A DNA stretch of 64,000 nt from Arthrobacter globiformis (GCF_030815865.1 NZ_JAUSXI010000001.1:4712001-4776000), one strand, 5' to 3'. Positions 48,430 to 57,068 are shown, counted from the stretch's first letter. Notes: generated by a model not told the origin, from the letters alone. Program-made: numbers and translations.

Positions 48430-50063
48430 GCGGCGTTGGGGCAAGCCGGCTGCTCACCCCTGTCGGAAAAATCTCGGGCACCTACGACGTTGTGGTGGCA
48501 GGCAGCGGCGCGGCGGGCCTGGTCGCGGCGATCCGGGCGTCCGACGCGGGGCTGAGGGTGCTGGTGGCCGAGAAAGCACCGCTGCTCGGCGGCACCACGG
48601 CAGCCGGCGGCGGCGTGATGTGGGCACCGAACAACCATCTGGCCCGACAGGCCGGCTTCCGGGACAGCCATGAGGACGGGGTCGCGTACCTCACCGAGGC
48701 CGCCGGACACGTGCTGACCCCCGCGGAAGTGGAGTGGTACGTCCGGACGGCGCCGCGCGCCGTCGCCTATCTCGACGGAGAAACCCGGCTCTCCCTGACA
48801 CCGATCGCCCGCCCGGATTACCACATGGAATGGCCGGGGGCGGCCGACGGCGGGCGCGGCCTGGACAACGGCGCCTTCGACCCGTCGGGGTACCCGGGCC
48901 TCGCGGAGGCGATCCGGCCGTCGTCGTACTTTCCGCTGCTGACCATGACCGAGCGCGACCGGCTCAACGGCCGGGCGGCGGATCCGGAGCTGCTGGCACG
49001 GCGTGCCGCCACGGGCGTGCGGACCATGGGTGGCGCCCTGGTGGGGTCGCTGCTGGCGAGCGCGCTGGACCGTGGCGTGGAGATTGCGGTTTCCGCGCCG
49101 GTCGAGGACCTGGCCCGCGATGGGGACAAATGGAACGTGACCCTCGGCGGCGCCGCAGCCGGCAAAACAATGTCCGCGGCCGCCGTCGTGCTCGCTTCGG
49201 GCGGTTTCGAATGGAACCCGAGGCTCCGCCGTGCGTTCCTGCCGTTTCCGGTGACGCCCATCAGCGCGCCGTCCAACGAGGGCGACGGGCTGGAGCTCGG
49301 GCTGAAGGCCGGCGCCGCCGTGGCGGACATGACCGCCATCTGGGGAGTCCCGGTGATTTCCGAGGCCGCCCACGAGTACGACGGCGTGCGGTCCGGCCGG
49401 ATGGGGAACGTGGAGATGACCCTGCCTGGATCGATCACTGTGAACGCGGCCGGGAAGCGCTTCGTCAATGAGGCGCTGAACTACCACGATGCCAGCCGCG
49501 TGTTCGCCTCCGTTGACCCTCTGACCGGCCGCCAGCAGAACAACCCAGCTTGGTTGGTGTTCGACGCGGCGTACCTGTCGAAGTACCCGGTGGCCGGCTC
49601 GGCCGCAGGTTCCCCGGCTGACTGGATGTCGGCCGCGGATTCACTGGAGGAACTGGCCTGCAAGGTCGGGGTGGACCCGGCCGGACTGGCCGCCACGGTG
49701 GCCAGGTTCAACGCCGACGCCTCAAAGGGAGTGGACACTGAGTTCCACCGCGGAGCGACGCCCCAGGACCGCTTCCTCGGCGACGCCGCCAACACGCCCA
49801 GCCCCTGCCTGGCGCCTTTGACGACTGCGCCGTTTTACGCGGTCCGGATTTCCGCCGGCGTGCTGGGAACCTCCGGCGGACTGGACACCGACTTCAACGG
49901 CCGGGTCCTTGACCGGCACCGGCAGCCCATCCCGGGTCTCTACGCGGCAGGCAACGTCTCCGCGGGCGTTTTCCGCAATAACTACCCGGGCGGCGGGGCG
50001 ACCCTGGGCTCGGCCATCACCCGGGCCTTCGCAGTAGGCGAGCACCTCGCCGCAAACCTCTAA
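48426..50063 (+). CDS. FAD-dependent oxidoreductase, KSTD/fumarate reductase superfamily
   Basis: A 545-residue protein starting at GTG 48426, overlapping the ADH stop. It has V-V-A-G-S-G-A-A-G-L-V-A-A-I-R for FAD, E-K-A-P-L-L-G-G-T-T-A-A-G-G-G, and C-terminal P-G-L-Y-A-A-G-N-V-S-A-G-V-F-R-N-N-Y-P-G-G-G-A-T-L-G. Domain order matches the flavoprotein at 34260, but the two are clearly diverged. An alcohol dehydrogenase followed by a KSTD-like enzyme is a logical pair for dehydrogenating an alicyclic alcohol via a ketone. 4-Oxocyclohexanecarboxylate-type substrates are one possibility, not proven. Confidence 0.88.
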   Translation: MSGVGASRLLTPVGKISGTYDVVVAGSGAAGLVAAIRASDAGLRVLVAEKAPLLGGTTAAGGGVMWAPNNHLARQAGFRDSHEDGVAYLTEAAGHVLTPAEVEWYVRTAPRAVAYLDGETRLSLTPIARPDYHMEWPGAADGGRGLDNGAFDPSGYPGLAEAIRPSSYFPLLTMTERDRLNGRAADPELLARRAATGVRTMGGALVGSLLASALDRGVEIAVSAPVEDLARDGDKWNVTLGGAAAGKTMSAAAVVLASGGFEWNPRLRRAFLPFPVTPISAPSNEGDGLELGLKAGAAVADMTAIWGVPVISEAAHEYDGVRSGRMGNVEMTLPGSITVNAAGKRFVNEALNYHDASRVFASVDPLTGRQQNNPAWLVFDAAYLSKYPVAGSAAGSPADWMSAADSLEELACKVGVDPAGLAATVARFNADASKGVDTEFHRGATPQDRFLGDAANTPSPCLAPLTTAPFYAVRISAGVLGTSGGLDTDFNGRVLDRHRQPIPGLYAAGNVSAGVFRNNYPGGGATLGSAITRAFAVGEHLAANL

Positions 50064-50091
50064 CCGCGCCACACACCACCTCGCCAGCATG

Positions 50092-50154
50092 GAGTTTTTG
50101 TCCATTTGTCGCGACTTCAAGGGCGTTTAGCGACCAGTATCTGTACAAAAACTC
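50092..50154. repeat. Palindromic intergenic repeat, family A (copy 2)
   Basis: Starts GAGTTTTTGTCC, contains TCGCGACTT and GGGCGTTTAGCG, and ends CTGTACAAAAACTC. It is followed directly by a GACGACGGCGGG-type hairpin. It separates the flavoprotein gene from the converging HsdR-like gene. Confidence 0.75.
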
Positions 50155-50160
50155 GAAGTG

Positions 50161-50200
50161 AAGGAGGACGACGGCGGGACCACCCGCCGTCGTCCTTCTT
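50161..50200. terminator. GACGACGGCGGG-family hairpin (copy 6)
   Basis: Eighteen-base arms (AAGGAGGACGACGGCGGG / CCCGCCGTCGTCCTTCTT, one mismatch) around ACCA. It lies 29 bp after the stop of the converging minus-strand gene and should work in both directions. Confidence 0.75.
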
Positions 50201-50229
50201 GCGTTTAGCTGCGTTCCCGCTGCGGCTGC

Positions 50230-51324
50230 TTATGACTCCAGGTAGCTACGAACGCTGCTTCGCAGAATGTCTGCGTGTTCGTAGATCTCGTCCAAGGAGC
50301 TGATTGGGATACGCGTCTCAGTCCTGCTCTCGTCGAACACACCCAGATACTTCTGGACGCGGTTGAAGTGCAATCTGGCGATCGGCTTCCTGTTGTTGTC
50401 ATCGAGCAGAACCGCAAAGTAGGACTTCGCGTCGCGCTGCACGACCCGCGCAGGCTTCACGTCACCACAGACGATCGCCCGGACAATATGGAAGCCTTCC
50501 AGCTCTTCGAGAGTTGTCTCGATCCCGGTCTCGATCAGGTCGTTCTCGGCCGATTCTTCGCTGGTGACAGTAGCCGCGATCTCAGGGTCACTTGCCATCG
50601 GGAAGTTCGGTGCCCCTAGGGCCGTCTTCAACCGCTCGTTGACCTGGTCGTTGAGGAACTGCTTGGTGGCCTTCGTTACCAGACCAGTGAATTGCTCCCT
50701 GACCTTCTGGGTGTATGGGCCCTCATAGACTTTCGCCGTCAGGAATTTGATCCAGTCATCCTCAGGCTGCTTGAACTCCGATGCGATAACTCGCTTTATT
50801 GCCCCGATGTACTTCAGCTCACCGGCTGCACTGATGATCGAGTCAAGGTCAAAGACGTCCTTGGACAGCTTCATCAACTCGGGGATGAGGGTCTCGTCAA
50901 CCTCGTTGAGGTCGAGGACGAGGAATGGCTTAGCGTCCATGCGGTTTGGTGCGTCCAGATCGGTGAAGAACTGATAAACCTCGCCGTTGGTCAGTATCGC
51001 GATCCGGGCATTAGTCACCGCGAAGTAGCGATAAAGCTGCGAGGCGTGCTCAATCCGCAACGCCTCTTTGGATTTCTTGCACTCGATAAGGATCTGCACC
51101 GTGCCACCATGCATGATGGCATAGTCGATCTTCTCTCCCTTTTTCACACCGACGTCAGCCGTAAACTCCGGCACAACTTCCAAAGGATTGAAGACGTCGT
51201 AGCCAAGAATCGTCGAGATGAAGGGCATCACGAACGCGTTCTTCGTTGCCTCCTCCGTCTCGATCTGTGACCTCTGCTGTCGCACTTTTGCTGCCAGCGC
51301 GGTCAGTCGTTCAGCAAACTCCAT
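50230..51324 (-). CDS. Type I restriction HsdR N-terminal-like (PD-(D/E)xK) protein
   Basis: A 364-residue protein starting at ATG 51324 with GGAGGGG 5-6 bases upstream. Residues ~60-150 contain V-P-E-F-T-A-D, then K-I-D-Y-A-I and V-Q-I-L-I-E-C-K-K, the D...E-x-K nuclease core of HsdR N-terminal domains. The rest is helical plus a C-terminal beta domain, with no helicase motor. There is no hsdM or hsdS nearby, so it is not a classical type I system. The gene and its neighbour have a visibly lower G+C (about 55% in a sampled line) than the flanks, suggesting horizontal acquisition. The biological role is unknown; orphan nuclease or defence function is possible. Confidence 0.82.
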   Translation of the reverse strand: MEFAERLTALAAKVRQQRSQIETEEATKNAFVMPFISTILGYDVFNPLEVVPEFTADVGVKKGEKIDYAIMHGGTVQILIECKKSKEALRIEHASQLYRYFAVTNARIAILTNGEVYQFFTDLDAPNRMDAKPFLVLDLNEVDETLIPELMKLSKDVFDLDSIISAAGELKYIGAIKRVIASEFKQPEDDWIKFLTAKVYEGPYTQKVREQFTGLVTKATKQFLNDQVNERLKTALGAPNFPMASDPEIAATVTSEESAENDLIETGIETTLEELEGFHIVRAIVCGDVKPARVVQRDAKSYFAVLLDDNNRKPIARLHFNRVQKYLGVFDESRTETRIPISSLDEIYEHADILRSSVRSYLES

Positions 51325-51447
51325 TGTCCCCTCCAGGTCCACTTTCATCGGTCCAGCGAAATGCACACGGCGTGCGTAAAAACTATGTGGTCTTGCGACG
51401 GGCAGCAAGATACTTTCGGGGCCCGATGAATACAGTCTTGTAATCGG

Positions 51448-51756
51448 CTAATTGCCTGAACCGGAGGCTGCCGCGATGGCTATCAAGACGAAGACGAGTA
51501 TCGACAGAACGCCTGCGATCGTGTCAATCCAGCCGAGAACCTTGCCCAAGGTTGCCGAGTGGTGCAAAGCTTCCGCTTTCCGGGCATTGGAAATTGCCAG
51601 TGGACCAAACACGATGCCGAGGAAAAAGAATCCGATGACGCCGAAGATCACGGACTTTTCCTTGAATTTGCTGCCGCGGAAAAACTCACGGGAGTTGTTC
51701 TGCTGCACATTCGGATAGTTCGGATACTGGTACGGCTGGTTGCTGGAGTAAGACAT
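51448..51756 (-). CDS. DUF4190-type small membrane protein
   Basis: A 102-residue protein beginning M-S-Y-S-S-N-Q-P-Y-Q-Y-P, a Tyr/Pro/Asn/Gln-rich tail of ~35 residues. Two hydrophobic helices follow, with the typical G-I-V-F-G-P-L-A-I-S-N-A-R-K-A between them and G-W-I-D-T-I-A-G-V-L at the start of the second. DUF4190 proteins are membrane proteins of unknown function. ATG 51756 is preceded by AAAGG. The gene sits in the same lower-GC patch as the HsdR-like gene. Confidence 0.8.
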   Translation of the reverse strand: MSYSSNQPYQYPNYPNVQQNNSREFFRGSKFKEKSVIFGVIGFFFLGIVFGPLAISNARKAEALHHSATLGKVLGWIDTIAGVLSILVFVLIAIAAASGSGN

Positions 51757-51999
51757 AGGAGCCTTTCGCGACGAGGGCGGTTCTGGTTTACGGGGGTCGT
51801 CACCCACAGCTTTGCATTGCTGGCCGTCGATTTCCCCTGTTGAAAAATACCCTGCGGGAACCGCCCAGAAAGGCATTGCACACAATCCTGCGGAAATCCT
51901 CCACATAATCTGTGATGACATTGAGGTTTGGGTCCAATATCTGGACAAGAGCTCCAGCCGGAGGAGAACGGGAGGGACCACCCGGCGGCACGTACGAGG
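51757..51999. other. Non-coding stretch, presumed promoter region of the DUF4190 gene
   Basis: About 240 bp with lower G+C (one sampled line is 52%) and no supported gene. Several overlapping short open frames have no ribosome site and unlikely composition. Together with the family A repeat it fills the gap up to the DM13 gene. Confidence 0.5.
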
Positions 52000-52061
52000 G
52001 AGTTTTCGTCCACATATCGCGACTTCCGGGGCGTTTTACGGCCATTATCTGTACAAAAACG
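52000..52061. repeat. Palindromic intergenic repeat, family A (copy 3)
   Basis: Starts GAGTTTTCGTCCAC, contains TCGCGACTT and GGCGTTTTACGG, and ends CTGTACAAAAACGC. It is in the same orientation as the copies at 50092 and 52685. It lies 21 bp beyond the stop of the minus-strand DM13 gene. Confidence 0.7.
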
Positions 52062-52082
52062 CCATATGGAAGCCGGTGACCG

Positions 52083-52655
52083 TCACTTGGCGAGCTGGGC
52101 CGCTCCGAAGGAAACACTGAACTGGACGCACCACAGATCCAGCGACTTGTACCTGGCCAGGTCAAGCTCGTCGGGGATCACGTACACCTGGTTGCCCTGG
52201 TTTCCCTTGATCATGCCCAAGTCAAAGTGTTCGGCGGAACCGGCCGTGAACCAGCCGGCTGTTCCCTCCACTACATCCGCGGCGCTGAGCCAGACGTGCA
52301 CATCCGGACCGTTGGAAGTGTCGAGATTCTCCAGAGTCAGAACGCGTTTCCCGCCGGTCTGCTGAATGATTCTGACGGTTCCTGTGGTGGCGTGCTCGTG
52401 ACTGATGAGCGAGCCTTCGGCAAGTTGGACCGGATCCACAGGCGCCGTGGTTGGTGTCCCGGAGGGCGGATTCGCGGTGGCGGAAGGGGCCGGCTGAGGT
52501 TGCTCCGCCGACGCCACAACTGTGGGCAGCTGCTCATCCACCCGCACGTCCACAAACAGAAGCCACGGCTTAAACAGGGCCAGACCTAGCACCAGCACGG
52601 CGGCGCCCACAACGGCGACGATCAACCAGCGGCGCTTGCGAGTGCGGGCCTCCAT
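52083..52655 (-). CDS. Membrane-anchored DM13-domain protein
   Basis: A 190-residue protein. It has a basic start, one N-terminal membrane helix (~10-30), a Pro/Ala/Thr-rich spacer (~45-75), and a DM13 domain (~80-185) with G-T-V-R-I, D-V-H-V-W-L-S and the terminal W-C-V-Q-F-S-V-S-F-G-A-A. DM13 is proposed to act in electron transfer, with the conserved cysteine as a redox site. The domain should face outside the cell. The gene stands alone; family A repeats lie both beyond its stop and upstream of its start. Confidence 0.9.
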   Translation of the reverse strand: MEARTRKRRWLIVAVVGAAVLVLGLALFKPWLLFVDVRVDEQLPTVVASAEQPQPAPSATANPPSGTPTTAPVDPVQLAEGSLISHEHATTGTVRIIQQTGGKRVLTLENLDTSNGPDVHVWLSAADVVEGTAGWFTAGSAEHFDLGMIKGNQGNQVYVIPDELDLARYKSLDLWCVQFSVSFGAAQLAK

Positions 52656-52684
52656 GCTGCAAATCTACACCCGACGTCGGAGGC

Positions 52685-52747
52685 GAGTTTTTGTCCACTT
52701 GTCGCGACTTAAAGGGCGTTTAGCGGCCATTATCTGTACAAAAACTC
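52685..52747. repeat. Palindromic intergenic repeat, family A (copy 4)
   Basis: Starts GAGTTTTTGTCCACTTG, contains TCGCGACTTAAAGGGCG and ends CTGTACAAAAACTC. It is close to copy 2 in sequence. It lies 17 bp beyond the stop of the PAS-GGDEF-EAL gene and 29 bp before the DM13 start on the same strand. Confidence 0.75.
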
Positions 52748-52764
52748 GGAACCAAAACGTGCGG

Positions 52765-55239
52765 TCAGCCGACCCGGGGCAGGGAAATCGCCGATGGACG
52801 CTTGGCCGGGTGGGACTGCAGCCAGGCCGGAATCCGCTCTGCCGGCAGCGGCTTGCTCCACAGGTAACCCTGCGCGAGGCGCACACCCAGCCGGCGGAGT
52901 TCGCTCAGCTGCACGGCGGTTTCCACGCCTTCGGCCACCACATCAAGCCGCAGGCTCTCGGCCATGCCAAGGACCAGTTCGATGATCGTGGCCCCGTGCG
53001 GATCGGTCCCCAGCTCCTCGACAAAGGTGCGGTCGATCTTGAGGGTGCGGGCCGAGAGCCACTTGAGGTAGCTGAGCGACGAGTAGCCGGTGCCGAAGTC
53101 GTCGATAGAAAGGCCCACCCCAAGGCGGGCCAGCCGCTGCAGGGTTTCCTTGGGCAGGTCCGGCTGGTCCATGAGCACCGTCTCGGTGATTTCCAGCTGG
53201 ACGGCCCCCGGGTCAATACCGGTGTCGCGGATGGCCGCCTCCACGACGTCGGGAAAATCGCCGGCCACAAGCTGGCGGCCGGAGATGTTCACTGCCGCCG
53301 TGAAGTTCTCCGCCCCCGGAACCTGGGTGCGCCACTGCTGCACCTGGCGCAGCGCTTCGCGGAGCACCCAGGTGCCGATCGGCAGGATAAGGCCCGTTTC
53401 CTCGGCAATGGGGATGAAGGCGTCGGGCATGATCGGGCCGTGCTCACGGTGGTGCCAGCGCAGCAGCGCCTCGAAGCCGACGGCGCCCTCAGTAGAAACG
53501 TCAATGATCGGCTGGTAGTTCAGAGACAGCTCATTGCGCTCCAAGGCAAGCCGCAGATCCGACTCCAGGTCCAGGCGTCCCGTGGCCCTGCCGGTCATGC
53601 GCACGTCGTAAATGGCTGACGAATCCCCGCCGGCGGATTTGGCCCGGTACATGGCGGCGTCCGCTCCCTGCAGCATGGATTCTGCGGTGTCCTCAGCTTC
53701 GGCAAGGGCGATGCCGACGCTGACATTGAGGTAAATCTGCCGGCCGTCCACATCGAAAGGTTGCCTCGTCGCCTCTTTAATCCGTTCGGCCAGGCCCTGG
53801 GCTCCGCACATCTGGAGGTTCTCGCAGATCACCACGAATTCGTCACCTCCGAACCGGCCCACGGTGTCGCCGTCCCTGACGGCGGCCTTCAGCCGTTCAC
53901 CCAGCAGCACCAGAATTGTGTCCCCGGCGCCGTGGCCGATGCCGTCATTGATCAGTTTAAAACGGTCGACGTCGACGAACATCACCACGGGCTGAGCCGC
54001 CCGGTCCAGGAAATCCTGAAGGACTTCGGTAACCATGTACCTGTTAGGCAGGCCGGTCAGGGCATCATGGCGCGCCTGCCACTCCAGGATCTGTTCAGCG
54101 TCCTTCCGGTCGGTGATGTCCAGGACAGTGTCCAAGAACCGTACGGGCTTGCCGTCCGCATTGTTCATGGTGCGGATCCGTGAGTGCAGCCAGCGCTGTT
54201 CGCCGCTGGGCCTGAGGATCCTGTATTCGAAGTCCGCGAAGCCGAGCCCGCCGTCCAGGCTCTTCCAGACTTGGCGAACGCGGTCCCTGTCCTCGGGATG
54301 CGTCAGCGCCAGGATGGACTCCCGGTCCTTCCGGTCCTCCGCGGACAGCCCCAGAATCCGGCCGAATTCCTCCGAGTGCCATGTCTCCCCCGTCACAACC
54401 GTGTGCTCGACGCTTCCAACGTGCGCCATCTCCTGGGCGGCCAATAGCCGCTCGCGCTCCGCCTCAGCCGCGGCTTTCAGGCGCTGGATCTCCGTGATGT
54501 CCCTGGCAATGGCAGATGCCCCCACCTGGGCGCCGTCCTGGTCGTAGACGGGAGACACTGTCAGTTCGACGTCGATGACCGACCCGTCCTTGCACTGCCA
54601 CCGCGCCTCCACACCGGTGACGAACGCCCCGTTCCCTGAACGGGTGGGGACCTCGGTTCCGAAAAACGCGCCGTCGTCGGCGGTCAGCAGCCGGTGGCTT
54701 TGTCCCACAGCTTCCCAGGAGCTCCAGCCGAGCATCCTTGCAGCTCCGGCATTCCAGCTGGTGATCTTCCCGGTGAGGTCCGCCCCGATAATGGCATCGC
54801 CGGAGGACTCGACCATCGCTGAGAGCCGGCGCAGGATGGCCTCCGTGTGCTTCCGGTCGGTGATGTCTTTCGAGATCGCCACCACGGCCACGGGCACCGT
54901 GTGCCGGCCCCGGATACGGCTGACTGTCGCGTGGACCGGAAACTCCCGGCCTGTGCTGTGACGCGCCCACAGTTCGCCGGCCCAGTCCCCGCCGCCGGCC
55001 ACCCTGTTCGCTATTTCCCGGTCGGTGGCGCCCCCGCCCCGTGCGTCAGCATCGCCCACGATTCCCAGGTCCGTGATCTTCGCTCCCAGAACCTTGTCCG
55101 GGCTGAACCCGTACAGGCGCTCCGATGCGCGGTTCCAGTACGTAATTCGCCAGTCGCCGTCCATGCCGATGACCGATTGGCCGATCTCGTCCAGCAGCAG
55201 CGATTGCATCACTAAATCGTCGCGATGTTCCCCAGCCAT
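52765..55239 (-). CDS. Triple-PAS GGDEF-EAL cyclic-di-GMP protein
   Basis: About 824 residues. Three PAS modules lie at ~10-130, ~135-255 and ~270-380. A GGDEF domain has intact R-F-G-G-D-E-F at ~462-468. An EAL domain has E-A-L-L-R-W at ~590, D-D-F-G-T-G-Y-S-S at ~713 and A-E-G-V-E-T at ~768. All visible catalytic motifs of both cyclase and phosphodiesterase are kept, so it may make or break c-di-GMP depending on PAS input. There is no membrane helix, so it is cytosolic. ATG 55239 follows GGAGGGG; a longer open frame upstream is not supported. Confidence 0.93.
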   Translation of the reverse strand: MAGEHRDDLVMQSLLLDEIGQSVIGMDGDWRITYWNRASERLYGFSPDKVLGAKITDLGIVGDADARGGGATDREIANRVAGGGDWAGELWARHSTGREFPVHATVSRIRGRHTVPVAVVAISKDITDRKHTEAILRRLSAMVESSGDAIIGADLTGKITSWNAGAARMLGWSSWEAVGQSHRLLTADDGAFFGTEVPTRSGNGAFVTGVEARWQCKDGSVIDVELTVSPVYDQDGAQVGASAIARDITEIQRLKAAAEAERERLLAAQEMAHVGSVEHTVVTGETWHSEEFGRILGLSAEDRKDRESILALTHPEDRDRVRQVWKSLDGGLGFADFEYRILRPSGEQRWLHSRIRTMNNADGKPVRFLDTVLDITDRKDAEQILEWQARHDALTGLPNRYMVTEVLQDFLDRAAQPVVMFVDVDRFKLINDGIGHGAGDTILVLLGERLKAAVRDGDTVGRFGGDEFVVICENLQMCGAQGLAERIKEATRQPFDVDGRQIYLNVSVGIALAEAEDTAESMLQGADAAMYRAKSAGGDSSAIYDVRMTGRATGRLDLESDLRLALERNELSLNYQPIIDVSTEGAVGFEALLRWHHREHGPIMPDAFIPIAEETGLILPIGTWVLREALRQVQQWRTQVPGAENFTAAVNISGRQLVAGDFPDVVEAAIRDTGIDPGAVQLEITETVLMDQPDLPKETLQRLARLGVGLSIDDFGTGYSSLSYLKWLSARTLKIDRTFVEELGTDPHGATIIELVLGMAESLRLDVVAEGVETAVQLSELRRLGVRLAQGYLWSKPLPAERIPAWLQSHPAKRPSAISLPRVG

Positions 55240-55351
55240 AACCCCTCCGACAGGTGCTCCCCCGATGGCAGCGCGCAAAGCGCTCGGACCCGTTCTGCTT
55301 AGGGAACCGTGCAGGAAGTAAATCAGCAGGCCGGGTTTCCTGCAAGTATCG

Positions 55352-55993
55352 TTATGTGGCGGCTTCTGCCTCCGCAAGCCTGATCATCCGAAGTTCGTCC
55401 CGCACCGCACGGGAAGGCCAGTGGTCACCGGTCAATTCCCTGAGCCGGGCAGGACCGGCGCCCGGGAAAAGCTTGTCCATCAGCCCTGCCGCGTGCAGCA
55501 GTCCAATCAGCGCGGCGGTTCTGGCGTCCGCCGGCGACGATCCGTTGAGTATGCCTTCAATCCTCGCCAGAAGTGCCGCTTCCGGAGCATGGTCCTTCTC
55601 CGGGTAGCGCGTGGTCCTGAAGACGCCAAGATGCTTTTCGCCCACATGAGCTACGACGCCGAGCGCCGCCATGCCCTCATAAACACGGTGCAGTTCGGCG
55701 CGGCTTTCCAGCATGGCAACCCAACGCCGCGGGCTGTGCGGCCGTGACTTGTCGTGGATCAGCTCCCACTGGTGCTGGAAGTCGGATTGCGGAGGGGCCC
55801 CGGTGGCCCTCACGTATTTCCCCTGCAGCTGAATTGCGCCCAGCAGGTCCAGCTCGGCCAGGATTGCCCCGGAGAGGGCGGCTTTGAGTACGCTGGGCGG
55901 CACTTCCGGCTCGCCGTCCTCGTCATTCGTCGCCAGAAGAAGGAACGCCTGCGGCAGGTTCAGCTCCCCGGCGCCGGGATTTTCGGTGGTCAT
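55352..55993 (-). CDS. GPP34 (Golgi phosphoprotein 3-type) domain protein
   Basis: A 213-residue all-helical protein: L-P-Q-A-F-L-L-L-A-T-N-D-E-D-G at the N-terminus, then A-A-L-S-G-A-I-L-A-E-L-D-L-L-G, T-R-Y-P-E-K and A-L-I-G-L-L-H-A-A-G-L. These are typical of the bacterial GPP34 family, common in actinobacteria with unknown function and presumed phosphoinositide/lipid binding. ATG 55993 was chosen because it starts just before the domain; the longer frame overlaps the divergent regulator's upstream region. It is monocistronic. Confidence 0.88.
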   Translation of the reverse strand: MTTENPGAGELNLPQAFLLLATNDEDGEPEVPPSVLKAALSGAILAELDLLGAIQLQGKYVRATGAPPQSDFQHQWELIHDKSRPHSPRRWVAMLESRAELHRVYEGMAALGVVAHVGEKHLGVFRTTRYPEKDHAPEAALLARIEGILNGSSPADARTAALIGLLHAAGLMDKLFPGAGPARLRELTGDHWPSRAVRDELRMIRLAEAEAAT

Positions 55994-56085
55994 ATCTTCA
56001 TGGTGACGCGGTCCCGCCACCGCCGCAATGGACGATCGGACCGAGGATTCACGGCGGGAATCCGATAGTACTTTCCGCAAACAGA

Positions 56086-56123
56086 ATTGCAGAGTACATT
56101 GGATGCAATCTATCTTGCAGAGT
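56086..56123. promoter_or_regulatory. Putative RpiR operator elements
   Basis: TTGCAGAGT occurs twice (56087 and 56115, 28 bp apart). An ATTGCA-N12-TGCAAT inverted repeat spans 56086-56109. They lie 49-86 bp before the RpiR start and could mediate autoregulation. Confidence 0.5.
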
Positions 56124-56171
56124 GATCTGCGCCACGGAAGTCAGGCTAAAGATCACGTTCAGAGAAAGAGC

Positions 56172-57068
56172 TTGCACTTGAACCCCAGCACGGCCGGCGT
56201 GGAAGCCAGCACAGGGACAGGCGCCGCCGCTTCACATGCGTGGCTTGGCGACGCGCTTCCCGATGTTCCGCTTTCCAAGGCCCAGAGCCGGGTAGTCGAC
56301 GTGATTGCGCGCAACCCGCAGCTCTCCTCGTATTCGGACATCGCCGAAATCGCGCAGCGGGCGGACGTCAACAATTCGACTGTGGTCCGCGCGGCCCAGC
56401 ACCTGGGCTACCGCGGCTGGCCGGATCTCCAGCGGGAACTGCGGTCCCGTTACCTGGTCCTGATCTCCACGGAGGACACCCTGACCGAGCACGGGGAACA
56501 CCGCAGTCCCCTGCATGACGCGCTCAACCACGACATCGAAAACCTGCGCCTGACCCTGGACTCCAACACGGCCGACGAAGCCGAGGCAGCCATAGCAGCA
56601 ATGGCCGCGGCCAAGTCCATCACCGTCGTCGGTCTGGGCTCCTTCGCCGGCCCCGCCAGCGTGATGGCGCATCTGGGCTCGACCATGGGGTACCCCATCA
56701 CGCTGGAGAACCGCGGGGCGGTCCACCTCGCCTCCAGCGTCAACGCCCTTGGGCCGGGCGACGTCCTGGTGGTCATCAACATGTGGCGCTCCATGCGGCA
56801 GATCATTGTCACCGCCGAAGCCGCGAAACAGGCGGGGGCCAAGGTCATCGCCATCAGTGACATGCGCCGCGGCCGGCTGGCAGCAGCCGCCGACCACCTC
56901 CTGGTGGTGGCGTCGGAAGGCATCTCCTTCTTCCAATCGGTCACCGCGGCAAATTCGCTGGTCTACGGCCTGCTCGCGGGCATGGAGGCCGCTCACCCCG
57001 AGCGCAGCCGCGCGGCCATCCGCCGCACACAACAGCTGTGGAAAGACCTCGACATCTATCTCGACTGA
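56172..57068 (+). CDS. RpiR/MurR-family regulator (HTH plus SIS domain)
   Basis: About 298 residues from TTG 56172 (AGAGAAAGAG just upstream); other upstream starts are open. The helix-turn-helix at ~30-95 includes S-S-Y-S-D-I-A-E-I-A-Q-R-A-D-V-N-N-S-T-V. The SIS sugar-phosphate-binding domain at ~140-280 has V-V-G-L-G-S-F-A-G-P and D-V-L-V-V-I-N-M-W-R-S. It is the first gene before an enzyme operon and probably regulates it, with a phosphorylated or acidic metabolite as ligand. Confidence 0.9.
   Translation: MHLNPSTAGVEASTGTGAAASHAWLGDALPDVPLSKAQSRVVDVIARNPQLSSYSDIAEIAQRADVNNSTVVRAAQHLGYRGWPDLQRELRSRYLVLISTEDTLTEHGEHRSPLHDALNHDIENLRLTLDSNTADEAEAAIAAMAAAKSITVVGLGSFAGPASVMAHLGSTMGYPITLENRGAVHLASSVNALGPGDVLVVINMWRSMRQIIVTAEAAKQAGAKVIAISDMRRGRLAAAADHLLVVASEGISFFQSVTAANSLVYGLLAGMEAAHPERSRAAIRRTQQLWKDLDIYLD

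Noticed and set aside
47676..49487. 603-codon minus-strand frame across the ADH and flavoprotein genes
   Set aside because: It spans two genes with intact catalytic motifs on the other strand, has no ribosome site and no recognisable domain.
50230..51324. Complete type I restriction-modification system
   Set aside because: Only an HsdR N-terminal-like nuclease region is present; no helicase motor, methylase or specificity gene lies within reach.
50092..52747. Insertion-sequence ends or phage attachment sites
   Set aside because: The family A elements have no transposase or integrase gene between them and no target duplication was found; they are better described as intergenic palindromic repeats.
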